From Paenibacillus faecis (lineage in GTDB: Bacteria; Bacillota; Bacilli; Paenibacillales; Paenibacillaceae), in contig NZ_VSDO01000006.1 of assembly GCF_008084145.1 (NCBI RefSeq), forward strand, positions 1-64,000: a stretch of DNA of 64,000 bases, in the 5' to 3' direction. Under the pieces are notes generated by a model, which saw only the letters and a list, made by a program, of their open reading frames with translations, did no database searches and was not told where the DNA came from. Position 1 is the first letter of the stretch. Each line of letters starts with the position of its first letter. This document shows positions 34,284-42,929 of this stretch, piece after piece. A program made the position numbers and the translations under genes.

Positions 34284-34348
34284 CTCTTGTGCATATGGCT
34301 AAACAGGAGGTGTTTCGCACACCTTTTCGGATACAAGCTGAAGTATAT

Positions 34349-34390
34349 AAAAGGGCAGAAGGGGCAGCGTTAATACACAGCCCTTTTTTT
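34349..34390 (+). terminator. Terminator-like hairpin
   Basis: AAAAGGGC..GCCCTTTTTTT around an internal loop. It falls inside an otherwise open reading frame (34289-34546), which argues that frame is not a gene. Confidence 0.6.
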
Positions 34391-34594
34391 GTTTGCACCG
34401 CATATAAAAAACTATTCAACTCAAAAGGGACCAACCGCGATCTCCTAGCCCCCATTTATGGTGATAATTATCGCTCTACAAAAGGACATATATTAAGAGT
34501 GATAGGTAACTATCCTAACACTACTACAGACGAAGGCATAAGATAAGGATATTCAGGAGGATGGGATAGAAAATTACCGTCTTGGGAAGGGAGT

Positions 34595-35299
34595 TTGGTA
34601 AAATACATGGTCAAGAATAATCTTCAAAAACGAGCGAGGATAACCCAATCATACACTTTAGTTACAATTCCTGTTCCTTCAGCTCCAGCAGGCGTTACAT
34701 TGCCCAGTACAATGAGGTTTGGAATTGACAACAGATTTTCAACTGCTCAAAGATATAGAATTCAAATAATGATTTCGGGAGTTCTTGCTTTTTGGAATAC
34801 GCACTATACTCAGAGATCATCGGGTGCAAGATCGAGTTTTCAAATCTGTGCAAACAAATATGCTAGATTCAATCTTAGTCCTGTTTGGTTTACTGGGAGA
34901 ATAGCAAATGGGGCAGGAGCAGCGAATGTGATGATGGGTGGGTTAACCCAACAAATAGTAGCCAACGGATTTAACCGAGCTCCAAGAGCTCTTATAAGGT
35001 ATCAGGTGCCGAGTTCGACAATACCAAATTTCACTGTAAAAGCCGTTAATGGTACTAGACCAGACACCGTCTCTTTGAGTGTTACAATTAATCCAAGAGT
35101 ATTAAATCGAACAGATCTTCCCAATCAGACTCTTTTTGGATCTTTATTTCATGCATGGCTTCACCGACAAGGTTACAGGCATCCAACCGGAGTCTATACT
35201 TCCTACATGGCAGGCGAAGCAGCTATGTGCGTAATGAGGAATAATGCTAATAAGAGTCCAAATGTGCCAGACAGCATTTATACAACTTTTTTAGACTAA
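34595..35299 (+). CDS. Metzincin-like protein lacking the catalytic Glu
   Basis: A 234-aa protein of unknown family. Residues 186-196 (counting from the TTG at 34595) read HAWLHRQGYRH, fitting the metzincin zinc motif HExxHxxGxxH at all three His and the Gly, but with Ala in place of the catalytic Glu. A Met (about 206) follows in SYMAGEAAM. This suggests a zinc-binding but hydrolytically dead protein, or a recent GAA-to-GCA loss. No signal peptide. The start is uncertain: AAGGGAG is too close to the TTG and 13 nt from an ATG at 34607. The base composition is AT-rich, in keeping with the island. Confidence 0.65.
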   Translation: MVKYMVKNNLQKRARITQSYTLVTIPVPSAPAGVTLPSTMRFGIDNRFSTAQRYRIQIMISGVLAFWNTHYTQRSSGARSSFQICANKYARFNLSPVWFTGRIANGAGAANVMMGGLTQQIVANGFNRAPRALIRYQVPSSTIPNFTVKAVNGTRPDTVSLSVTINPRVLNRTDLPNQTLFGSLFHAWLHRQGYRHPTGVYTSYMAGEAAMCVMRNNANKSPNVPDSIYTTFLD

Positions 35300-35412
35300 T
35301 GAAAAACGAATTGATTCTGCAGTCCGAGCGGGCGAGGAAAACCGCAACGGAATGATGAAGATAAGGGAAAACGTGGTCATCCTTTGACCATGTTATAATC
35401 TAAAATTAAGTT

Positions 35413-35436
35413 GGCTCAGGAAAATTTTCCTGAGCC
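35413..35436. repeat. 24-bp perfect palindrome
   Basis: GGCTCAGGAAAA and its exact complement TTTTCCTGAGCC abut with no loop. A weaker hairpin (TGGTCA..TGACCA) is 25 nt upstream. Possibly a bidirectional terminator, but no long T run follows. The 220 bases between the metzincin-like gene and the terminase relic hold nothing else I can see. Confidence 0.75.
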
Positions 35437-35521
35437 TAATTGTGTATTGAAAAAGAAGCGTGTAACGTTACAAACGAAACAGGCTTAAACTCTTGTAAAA
35501 TAAAGCCTTTCATTTCAAGAA

Positions 35522-36075
35522 GCAAAGAACGCCTTTATTGTTGCTCAGGACTCAAGCGCATCGGAAAACCTTTATGACATGTTCCGGCTTTATTATGACT
35601 ACATTCCCGAGCAAATTAAACCAATGCGCAAGCGGAATAACAGCCGACGTCTCACGTTTGAAAATCCAGCCTTGAAGGACAGTGAGCGCAAAAAGAGCCC
35701 GCCCTTAAATCAAAGATCACGGTTCAATCGGCAGAAAATAAAGTATTGGCTCGTTCTGAGACCATTCATTATCTACACGCCTCAGAATTGGCATTCTGGC
35801 CGGAGAATCGCAAGAAAAAGCACCTGGGATCCTTGTTTGCTGCTCTTTCTAAAGAAGCCGGTACGGTCGGTATTATTGGATCCACGGCAAACGGGTCTAG
35901 TTGATGCTCTAATTGAAGGCTCCGTGAAGGAGTAGGGAAAATCAATGATGCTAACTTAATCGGAGAAATGAAGACGTTTGTTCGTAACAGGGCAGGCAAG
36001 CCGCAAGCAATGGGCAAGGGAACGGTCGGCGGAGTATACGCGGCTGGGTCAGGTATTTCTATGAAGCGGACATGA
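35522..36075 (+). pseudogene. Phage terminase large-subunit remnant
   Basis: Three pieces in different frames read as parts of a phage terminase ATPase/nuclease. 35522-35703: AKNAFIVAQDSSASENLYD and RLYYDYIPEQIKPMRKRNNSRR. 35704-35904, shifted frame: SKITVQSAENKVLARSETIH, then YLHASELAFWPENR and GTVGIIGSTANGSS. About 35942-36075: ANLIGEMKTFVRNRAGKPQA. A frameshift near 35704, a stop at 35902 and missing segments show it is dead. The identification rests on the Walker B-like HASE block and the TANG and EMKTFVRN motifs. Confidence 0.75.
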
Positions 36076-36083
36076 AACGAATT

Positions 36084-36212
36084 CTGCAAAGCTGGAACGA
36101 GTGGCTAAGAAGACGCCTTCGCATGTACATCTGGAAGCAGTGGAAGAAACCGTGGACAAAGGTACAAAACCTACGGAAGCTGGGGATACCGGAGTGGCAG
36201 GCCTACCAATAG
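36084..36212 (+). pseudogene. Group II intron reverse transcriptase, C-terminal fragment
   Basis: Codons 36084-36212 translate to a 42-residue stretch containing EWLRRRLRMYIWKQWKK, VQNLRKLGIPEWQAY, which is the conserved thumb/maturase C-terminus of bacterial group II intron proteins. Everything N-terminal to it is missing; it abuts the terminase relic. Confidence 0.8.
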
Positions 36213-36540
36213 CAACCGAGAGGTTGCGCTGAACCTACAGTAGTCAGCAGTAAGTACGAGACGCCGGAAAGCGGAAGGGCGTAAGCCGAAAGGAGAGAGG
36301 AAACCGATTCGTTCGAGTGAAGAGCAAAGACAGTCAAAAATCCCGGAAGGGAGCTGCCAGCAAAGAGAAATGGTGAAGCCGTCAGGGTATGCTGAAGCAC
36401 CGAGCTATCCACCGGCACATATCGCCCTTCCTCTCGCGAAGCAAAGAACGACTTGCTAGAGCGAATGTTCGAAGGAGAGAACCTCAGGCTCGCCTATAAC
36501 CGAGTGGTGCAAAGCGGAGGGATCCTGGATCCCGGCACGT
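36213..36540 (+). pseudogene. Group II intron 5' region and reverse-transcriptase N-terminal fragment
   Basis: After the C-terminal RT piece the sequence looks like intron domain I (multiple short G-A-rich stems; GTAAGTACGAGACGCCGG..GGGCGTAAGCCGAAAGG) and then, at about 36432-36524, codons for AKNDLLERMFEGENLRLAYN and RVVQSGG, the start of a group II intron RT. The reading frame is broken before and after, so only a fragment remains. Confidence 0.65.
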
Positions 36541-36619
36541 TTCTCCTTGTAGTTATCGCATGAAAATCCGAATAGGGGGAAGGCTAACAAGGCGAATTAA
36601 CATAAGGAGGTTGCTGATC

Positions 36620-36796
36620 ATGCCGTATAATCCGACGACCGACGAAACCGACGGAGACCCCAACACAATTTACGAGGACACAAGCCCGCATACGAAAACC
36701 GGGTTTATGCCCGAGCAGGATGACATCACGACCTACCCTTCCGATCAAGTCAGGGACAGGAACGACAAGTCTGCGGGTAAGAATAACCGCTCTTAA
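36620..36796 (+). CDS. Small hydrophilic protein (58 aa)
   Basis: Unrecognised 58-aa polar protein (Asp, Thr, Asn-rich, MPYNPTTDETDGDPNTIYED start) with an ideal AAGGAGG site 9 nt before the ATG at 36620. The strong ribosome site argues it is expressed despite sitting just after intron debris. A weak GGCCG..CGGCC hairpin follows at about 36831-36853. Confidence 0.6.
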   Translation: MPYNPTTDETDGDPNTIYEDTSPHTKTGFMPEQDDITTYPSDQVRDRNDKSAGKNNRS

Positions 36797-36943
36797 TCCG
36801 ACCGCTCCAACTTTGAAGTCCATAACGGCAGGCCGCCCCACCAGGGACGGCCAAATTTGCATTTTACTGGATGTAATCTAGTTTTATTCGGATAATATAA
36901 CATATTATGTATGTAAAATTCGATCAGAAAACGATTTCCCTCT

Positions 36944-36957
36944 TGAAAATGTTTTCA
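36944..36957 (+). promoter_or_regulatory. cre-like catabolite-control site
   Basis: TGAAAATGTTTTCA fits the CcpA cre consensus TGWAANCGNTNWCA with a single mismatch and is palindromic. It overlaps a TTGAAA -35-like hexamer (36943-36948), about 115 nt before the GH3 start codon. Confidence 0.65.
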
Positions 36958-37070
36958 ATATTGAGAATAATGGAGAGAGGTTATAGATAAAAAAAGGGCT
37001 GGTCCCGGGGAAATACATAGGGATAGGTAGTCCGAAAACAGAGCAGATAACTAGATGTGGAGGGAATAAG

Positions 37071-39863
37071 TTGAACACAGAGAAACTGGGCATTACATTA
37101 AAGGGCTTTGCGGAATTCAGCAGGAAGGTAGCCGCGGACGGCGCGGTGCTTTTGAAAAATGACGATCAAGTTCTTCCGGTTCAAAAGGGCGAAAGCGTTT
37201 CGATTTTTGGGAGAATTCAAGTGAATTACTATCGCAGCGGTACGGGATCGGGCGGCAGTGTGAATGTGCCTTACACGACCAATCTATTGGACGGCCTGCG
37301 CGGCAAGAAGGACATTTCCGTCAATGAGGAGCTGGCCGCGGTCTATGAGAAATGGATTGAAGAAAACCCGTTCGATAACGGCGGCGGGGGTTGGGCGGCG
37401 GAACCTTGGTTTCAGAAGGAAATGCCTTTGACCGACGAACTCGTTGCCGGAGCCAGACGGAAATCGGACAAGGCCATTATTGTCATCGGACGGACCGCCG
37501 GGGAGGATCAGGATAACGCCAACGAACCGGGAAGCTATCAATTGACGGCGCAGGAAAAAGAAATGCTGAAGGCGGTTACCGCTCATTTTGAGAAGACTGT
37601 CGTAGTATTGAACGTATCGAATATCATCGACATGAGCTGGCTTGACGACTCGGACTATGTCAACCCGATTTCTTCCGTCATTTACGCTTGGCATGGCGGG
37701 ATGGAAGGGGGCAACGCAATTGCGGACGTGCTTGTGGGCGAGGTGACCCCCAGCGGGAAGCTGACCGATACGATCGCCTATTCCATCGACGATTACCCGT
37801 CCACCCGCAATTACGGCAATGAATTTAAAAATCTGTACGAAGAGGACATTTACGTAGGTTACCGGTATTTTGAAACCTTCTGCCCGGACCGCGTTCAGTT
37901 TGAGTTCGGCTATGGTTTGTCGTACACGGAATTTCAAATCGAACCGGAAGCGGCGAAGCGGGTTGAGCGGGAAGGCGAGACCTTCCTTGAAATCGGGGTA
38001 ACGGTAAAAAATACAGGAACGGTTTATGCGGGGAAAGAGGTCGTCCAAGTTTATGCGGAGGCCCCGCAGGGCAAGCTTGGCAAGCCGGCTCGCGTGCTGG
38101 TCGCGTTCGGGAAAACCAAACTGCTGCAGCCGGGTGAATCGCAGCGGCTGACCCTCGGTTTTCCGGTCAGCACCATGGCTTCTTATGATGACGGCGGTGT
38201 GACAGGACATCCTTCCGCGTATGTCCTTGAGGAAGGAACTTATGTCATCTATACCGGAAACAGCGTCAAGAAGCTGTCCCCTGTTTCTGTGGACGGTCAG
38301 CAGGGTTACACGCTAGACCGGCTTCAAGTCGTGGAGCAGTTGGAAGAAGCTCTGGCCCCTACCGAGAGCTACCGGCGCATGAAGCCGGGTGTCAGAAAGG
38401 CGGACGGTTCTTACGAACTCGTTTATGAAGAGGTGCCGAAACGAAAAATTTCTTTGGCGGACCGCATTCAAAACAACCTGCCCAAAACGCTTGAGCAAAC
38501 CGGGAACCGCGGTTACAAATTAAGGGATGTGTATGACGGTAAGGTCAGCATGGAAGCGTTTATCGCCCAGCTCTCGGATCATGATTTGGCCACGATTGTA
38601 AGAGGCGAGGGGATGAGCAGCCCGCTGGTGACCCCGGGCACCGCTTCCGCCTTCGGCGGCGTAAGCGACGCTTTGTTTAACTACGGCATTCCGGTAGGTT
38701 GTACGGCCGATGGCCCGTCCGGCATCCGGATGGACAGCGGTTTGAAAGCCACCCAGGTCTCGATTGGAACTTTGCTGGCCGCGACGTGGGACGTGGACCT
38801 GGTGGAAGAGCTGTATGTTATGGAAGGCCAGGAACTGGTCAGCAACGACATTGATACGCTGCTCGGGCCGGGGCTGAATATCCGGCGCAGTCCGCTGAAC
38901 GGGCGGAATTTCGAGTATTTCTCCGAGGACCCGCTGGTCACCGGGCTGTTTGCCACCGCCTGCACGCGGGGGATCAAGAAGGGCGGCTCGAACGCTACGC
39001 TGAAGCATTTTGCCTGCAACAACCAGGAGAAGCACCGCAGCAAAGTGGATGCGGTCGTGTCCGAACGGGCGCTTCGCGAGATCTACCTGAAAGGTTTTGA
39101 AATCGCGGTAAAACAGGGCGGCGCCAACTCCGTCATGACCGCTTACAACCCGGTCAACGGGCATTGGTCGGCGTCGAACTACGATTTGAACACCACCATT
39201 TTGCGTAAGGAATGGGGCTTCAAAGGCATCGTGATGACGGATTGGTGGGCCATAATGAATGACACGGTAAACGGCGGACCGGCCGATCGGAAGTACACTA
39301 ACTGGATGGTTCGGGCACAAAACGATCTGTATATGGTGGTCAGCAATTATGGCGCCGAAATCAACGCTTGGGACGACAATACGATCGAATCCTTGGAGAA
39401 CGGAACGCTTACCCGGGGGGAACTGCAGCGCTGTGCCATCAATATTTGCGAGTTCCTGATGCAGGCGCCGGTCTTCTTCCGGAAGCAAGAGATCGTGGAA
39501 ACCGTCCATGCCTTCAAAGCCAATCCATCGCTTACCGGCGAAGGGGCACAATCGTTGGCTCAAAATACGCAGGTCAAGCCCGCGGCGGCCGGTTCGACAG
39601 TATTCCGGGCGGAGCAAACCGGCGAATACCGGATTATCGTGAACGTGATGTCGCCGGAATCCAATTTGGCACAGAGCGCCTGCAATGTCCTGCTGAACGG
39701 CGAGCTGATGACGACCGTACAAACGAACGGGACGGAAGGGAACTGGGTGAGACAGAAACTGGTGAAAGTCCAGTTGGAAGCCGGAGTTTACGAGATGACT
39801 CTCGAGTTCATCAAACCCGGCATTCAAATCGATTGGATAGAATTTAAGCCGGTACAGGTGTAA
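37071..39863 (+). CDS. Domain-permuted GH3 family beta-glycosidase
   Basis: A 930-aa glycoside hydrolase family 3 enzyme with no signal peptide (intracellular). Domain order is reversed: residues about 15-275 are the GH3 C-terminal-type sandwich domain (KVAADGAVLLKNDDQVLPV, IIVIGRTAGEDQDNANEPG, AWHGGMEGGNAIADVLVGEVTPSGKL), about 310-420 a fibronectin-III-like domain, and about 500-790 the TIM-barrel (ADGPSGIR, LGPGLNIRRSPLNGRNFEYFSEDP, LKHFACNNQE) with nucleophile Asp724 in GIVMTDWWAIMND. A small C-terminal carbohydrate-binding-like region ends the protein. TTG start with GGAGGG 7 nt upstream. It probably cleaves beta-linked oligosaccharides; the cre-like site implies glucose repression. Confidence 0.92.
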   Translation: MNTEKLGITLKGFAEFSRKVAADGAVLLKNDDQVLPVQKGESVSIFGRIQVNYYRSGTGSGGSVNVPYTTNLLDGLRGKKDISVNEELAAVYEKWIEENPFDNGGGGWAAEPWFQKEMPLTDELVAGARRKSDKAIIVIGRTAGEDQDNANEPGSYQLTAQEKEMLKAVTAHFEKTVVVLNVSNIIDMSWLDDSDYVNPISSVIYAWHGGMEGGNAIADVLVGEVTPSGKLTDTIAYSIDDYPSTRNYGNEFKNLYEEDIYVGYRYFETFCPDRVQFEFGYGLSYTEFQIEPEAAKRVEREGETFLEIGVTVKNTGTVYAGKEVVQVYAEAPQGKLGKPARVLVAFGKTKLLQPGESQRLTLGFPVSTMASYDDGGVTGHPSAYVLEEGTYVIYTGNSVKKLSPVSVDGQQGYTLDRLQVVEQLEEALAPTESYRRMKPGVRKADGSYELVYEEVPKRKISLADRIQNNLPKTLEQTGNRGYKLRDVYDGKVSMEAFIAQLSDHDLATIVRGEGMSSPLVTPGTASAFGGVSDALFNYGIPVGCTADGPSGIRMDSGLKATQVSIGTLLAATWDVDLVEELYVMEGQELVSNDIDTLLGPGLNIRRSPLNGRNFEYFSEDPLVTGLFATACTRGIKKGGSNATLKHFACNNQEKHRSKVDAVVSERALREIYLKGFEIAVKQGGANSVMTAYNPVNGHWSASNYDLNTTILRKEWGFKGIVMTDWWAIMNDTVNGGPADRKYTNWMVRAQNDLYMVVSNYGAEINAWDDNTIESLENGTLTRGELQRCAINICEFLMQAPVFFRKQEIVETVHAFKANPSLTGEGAQSLAQNTQVKPAAAGSTVFRAEQTGEYRIIVNVMSPESNLAQSACNVLLNGELMTTVQTNGTEGNWVRQKLVKVQLEAGVYEMTLEFIKPGIQIDWIEFKPVQV

Positions 39864-39879
39864 TATTGATTGATCGGGT

Positions 39880-39927
39880 AAGGAGAACCGTCGTCGCCGT
39901 GAACACGCGGCGGGTTCTCCTTTTTTT
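39880..39927 (+). terminator. Intrinsic terminator after GH3 gene
   Basis: AGGAGAACC..GGTTCTCCT with an inner CGCCG/GCGGCG stem, followed by a seven-T run. Confidence 0.92.
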
Positions 39928-40080
39928 GGTTCAGACCAAGTTCGCAAAAAATATCAAAACGTACATATCGGTTTCAATTAAATTAATTGCTGTGCCCTGG
40001 AGGAGAAAAGCGTGAATGTTGGTCGGAACAGGGCAGTACAAGCATTAAAGTCATATTGCCGTACTTAGAAAGGAGATTTC

Positions 40081-40233
40081 ATGAGGATTTTTTTGGCGGA
40101 TGACCACCCGCTTTTTCGCAGCGGGGTTCGGAATTTAATTCATAGCACCGGACAGCTTGAGGGGGTCGGCGAGGCGTCGAATGGGGAGGAGGCGGTTCAT
40201 CTCGCTCTGGAGGAAGCCGCCTCGTATCTCTAA
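40081..40233 (+). pseudogene. NarL/LuxR-type response regulator truncated at a repeat
   Basis: MRIFLADDHPLFRSGVRNLI and EGVGEASNGEEAVHLALEEA are the first ~48 residues of a NarL-family receiver (acidic pair DD present). The frame stops at 40231-40233, before the phospho-acceptor Asp, and the CTGCAG repeat begins 14 nt later. AAAGGAG stands 6 nt before the ATG. The DNA-binding domain and the partner kinase are absent. The 150 bases between the GH3 terminator and this fragment contain only a possible 18-codon ORF (40012). Confidence 0.8.
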
Positions 40234-40247
40234 AATCACCAGAAATG

Positions 40248-40322
40248 CCTGCAGATTTGCAACTTTTTTTGAATTCCCTCGAGAATCGGCCTAAATACCT
40301 GCAGATTTGCATCTTTTTCGAG
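40248..40322. repeat. CTGCAG-palindrome repeat cluster, locus 2
   Basis: Two units, CCTGCAGATTTGCA at 40248-40261 and 40308-40321, separated by 60 bp as in the other loci. Immediately downstream of the truncated response regulator. Confidence 0.85.
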
Positions 40323-40380
40323 TGGAAGAGTTGGAAGTGCGCTAGGCCCTCTTGGTAGCGGTCCCTGACTGTCTATTAAG

Positions 40381-41271
40381 TTAGAAAATACCACAGTTTT
40401 TTATAATCTTGTCTGTGTCAAGCAACGAGGCTTCCGCTATGCCAACCTGATTTAGCCGCATAAAGGACTGGACCGCACGATAACCTACCGCATATCCGGC
40501 GAACGGCGATAAGCCTACCGGCGCGTATCCTTGTTCTTTGGCCAGACGGTCACCGAACATATAGCTGCTTACCTCGGCAAACCCCTTTATATCCAGGGCC
40601 CCTTTCACCACTTCAATCGAATATGCCAAGTCTTCTTCATCAAAAGAAGTCACCCAGGGCCCTAAGTGGTCCGCTCCATACAATTCTTTGGCGAAAGATT
40701 CGGCCAGCCCCTCAATAATTAAATAATCGCCCACCGTGACATTTCCGTGATCCCAGTCAAAATAGGAGAACCGAAGATTATGATGAAACTCGTGGGCGAT
40801 GACCGCCGGCAACCTCGGGATATTGTACTCATTCGGATAGACGGCTATATGAATGAACCCCGGTATTCCGCCAAAGCCGCAGTAGCCTTTTTGCAACTCA
40901 AGTGTTAAGGGATCGGCAATATACAGCCCGAATTTTAAATCGTCGGCACTAATCTTCAGATCGTGCTGGCGAATAAATGCTCCGCAATCATTTAAAGCAC
41001 GAGCCGCCGTTTGCAGCGCCTGTATCTCCTTCAATGTCCGCAAGGCGGCAACTCCGGTTTCGGTTTCATTTACATCAAGGTAACCGAGCATACGGGAGGC
41101 CATCATCACATCGTAACCCTGCGGCTGCTTGGCCAGCAAAGGAATGTTTATCGCACTCCACATCCGCTCGAAAGGCTTCATCATGGTATAGCGAAAGTAG
41201 TCTTCCCGTTCTCCCTGCAAGGAGAACAGCATTTCATATTGTTCAATCGTGTTCTCTATGATGATATTCAT
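40381..41271 (-). CDS. DUF2268-type putative zinc metallopeptidase
   Basis: A 296-aa cytoplasmic protein with zinc-protease motif VIAHEFHHNLRFSYFDW (HExxH, about residues 168-172) and a downstream Glu in IIEGLAESFAKELYG, the third ligand typical of DUF2268 predicted Zn-dependent proteases. Also typical are the YCGFGGIPGFIHIAVYPNEYN strand and the C-terminal SPFAGYAVGYRAVQSFM. Related proteins occur in B. subtilis (YjaZ). Monocistronic on the minus strand; the start is supported only by family length. Confidence 0.83.
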   Translation of the reverse strand: MNIIIENTIEQYEMLFSLQGEREDYFRYTMMKPFERMWSAINIPLLAKQPQGYDVMMASRMLGYLDVNETETGVAALRTLKEIQALQTAARALNDCGAFIRQHDLKISADDLKFGLYIADPLTLELQKGYCGFGGIPGFIHIAVYPNEYNIPRLPAVIAHEFHHNLRFSYFDWDHGNVTVGDYLIIEGLAESFAKELYGADHLGPWVTSFDEEDLAYSIEVVKGALDIKGFAEVSSYMFGDRLAKEQGYAPVGLSPFAGYAVGYRAVQSFMRLNQVGIAEASLLDTDKIIKNCGIF

Positions 41272-41481
41272 TGGATATCGCCCACCTTACCAATCGTCTT
41301 CTGTCAGACTCACTATAAAGCATGACGCAGCGGCAAGGTCAAATCTCAATTTCTTGATTTTGATTACAGAATTTCAAATTCAAATATTTAAAAATTGCAG
41401 AATACGCCTGATGCTCCATCACCATCGGCTATATGCGCGTTAGTCGGAATTCGGCGCCCCGCAATTTCAGCCACCCGCAGC

Positions 41482-41833
41482 AATAGCGGCCTTTTGGGCT
41501 GTTATTTCGGTTCATTCACCCATTCAGGGATAATAGCGGTCAAAAGGCCTTATTTCCTGTCGTGTGGCACTAGCGTTGCATTAGCCCGAAGGATCTAATG
41601 GCTGTAATCGCCTCTCTTTGAAGCCGGGCGGGTGGATAAGTGCCATTTGCGGCCTTATTTTGTCGAATTCGTCCCTTCGGTGAGAAATAGCGGTCTTTTG
41701 GGGCCTTATTTTAAGGAAAAGCGGGCTATAACCTGATTTTTGAACCCGCATCCGTGAAATAAGGCCCTTTTTGGCCGCTATTATTCCCGAAAATGCAAAT
41801 CGGGCCAAAATAACGGCCCAAAAGGCCGTTATT
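41482..41833. repeat. AATAnnGGCC hairpin repeats, six units
   Basis: Six inverted-repeat units of about 25 bp lie at about 41482-41506, 41532-41554, 41637-41660, 41686-41710, 41758-41782 and 41809-41833. Typical unit: AATAACGGCC-CAAAA-GGCCGTTATT, with AATAAGGCC and AATAGCGG variants. They fill the 560-bp gap between the metallopeptidase gene and the GNAT relic, where no gene is supported. Confidence 0.85.
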
Positions 41834-41905
41834 CGATGGGAGGCAAGAGAAGCAGCGGGTACCAGCCCCCGTTTCCCACGCTGCCGCTAAAATCGGCGAA
41901 TAAGT

Positions 41906-42166
41906 CTAATATAGGCTGGCAAGGTTAGCACCCATGTTAGTAGGGTCTCCCGAGGAAAGATAAGGTGTTCGGCTTGGAACGGCAGGAATCTGAATTCGTG
42001 TTTGTGGGTTCGCTAATTTTGTTCTGTACCCAACATTGCCGGGTAGAGGTATGTCCTCAAGCAGGCCAAAGTCCTCATACCCTTGCTTGAGATAGAAGTC
42101 CGGTGCCTGGAAATCGGGCGTATCCAGATGGATCAGTTTAGCGCCGGAATTTATGAAACTATGCAA
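41906..42166 (-). pseudogene. GNAT acetyltransferase C-terminal relic
   Basis: On the minus strand the segment LIHLDTPDFQAPDFYLKQGY followed by EDFGLLEDIPLPGN matches the last strand and helix of GNAT acetyltransferases. The acetyl-CoA loop and everything N-terminal is missing and there is no start signal. The tail (PQTRIQIPAVPSR) looks random. It overlaps the DeoR gene's 3' end by 16 nt, so the DeoR C-terminus may have been altered by the same deletion. Confidence 0.7.
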
Positions 42167-42894
42167 ATCTCCTTTGGTTTTGATGTGGGGTCTGCAGCAT
42201 CCATAGGCAGATCCCGATCCGTAAAAAGAATGTCGACCTCTTCAAGCCGCCCGATTCGAAAGGGGAAATTCACGTTCATTTTCGAATGATCCGCCAGCAT
42301 GACCACGTTTCGCGCTCTGGCGATCATTTTCTGCTTGATCAGCGCATCCTCCAAATGGACCCCGGTAATTTCTCCTTCATCGATCCCGCACGCCCCGGTA
42401 AAAAACCAATCCGCCCGATATTGTTCCAAGGCGTCAAGCGCAGCCGATCCGTATACATACTGATCCCGCGAATGGAGTCGTCCCCCCAGAAGGATCAGTT
42501 CCACCTTCGGTGAATGGCTGAAGGCTTGAGCGATATGGAGGGAATGGGTCACGATCGTCAAGACCCGGTCAACGATAAATTCGGCCATACAAGCTACCGA
42601 AGTGGACGAATCCATGAACAGCAGATCCCCGTCTTTCGGCAGAGAGGAGGCCGCTTTCGCCAATTTCCGTTTAAGGTCTCCGCTTTCTTCCTTCCGCTGC
42701 GCATAAGTTTGAATCGTGGAAGAGACGGCGCCCCCTCGGGTTCTGGTGATCCGGCCTTGCTGCTCCAGCTTGACCAGATCACGTCTTGCCGTGTCCCTCG
42801 ATACTTGAAACGTGTCGCAGATATTTTGCACGGTCACTAATGCCATCGTTTTGGTCATGTCTTCAATGAGGGACAATCGGGTTTCCTGGTCCAT
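42151..42894 (-). CDS. DeoR family transcriptional regulator
   Basis: A 247-aa repressor controlling sugar or nucleoside genes. N-terminal HTH: MALVTVQNICDTFQVSRDTARRDLVKLEQQGRITRTRGGAV. C-terminal sugar-phosphate sensing domain: LLFMDSSTSVACMAEFI, VTHSLHIAQAF, LILLGGRLH, FFTGACGIDEGEITGVHLEDALIKQKMI and VVMLADHSKMN. AAGGAGCG precedes the start on the minus strand. It follows the VOC-domain gene by 35 nt, probably one operon. It ends in the GNAT relic, where the final residues (about KPKEICIVS) differ from what is usual. Confidence 0.88.
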   Translation of the reverse strand: MDQETRLSLIEDMTKTMALVTVQNICDTFQVSRDTARRDLVKLEQQGRITRTRGGAVSSTIQTYAQRKEESGDLKRKLAKAASSLPKDGDLLFMDSSTSVACMAEFIVDRVLTIVTHSLHIAQAFSHSPKVELILLGGRLHSRDQYVYGSAALDALEQYRADWFFTGACGIDEGEITGVHLEDALIKQKMIARARNVVMLADHSKMNVNFPFRIGRLEEVDILFTDRDLPMDAADPTSKPKEICIVS

Positions 42895-42929
42895 CGGTAT
42901 CGCTCCTTGTTAGGCCTCTAATTTAAAGG

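Noticed and set aside
34289..34546. 85-aa reading frame
   Set aside because: It contains a terminator-like hairpin (34349-34390), lacks a convincing ribosome site and its translation has no protein-like pattern.
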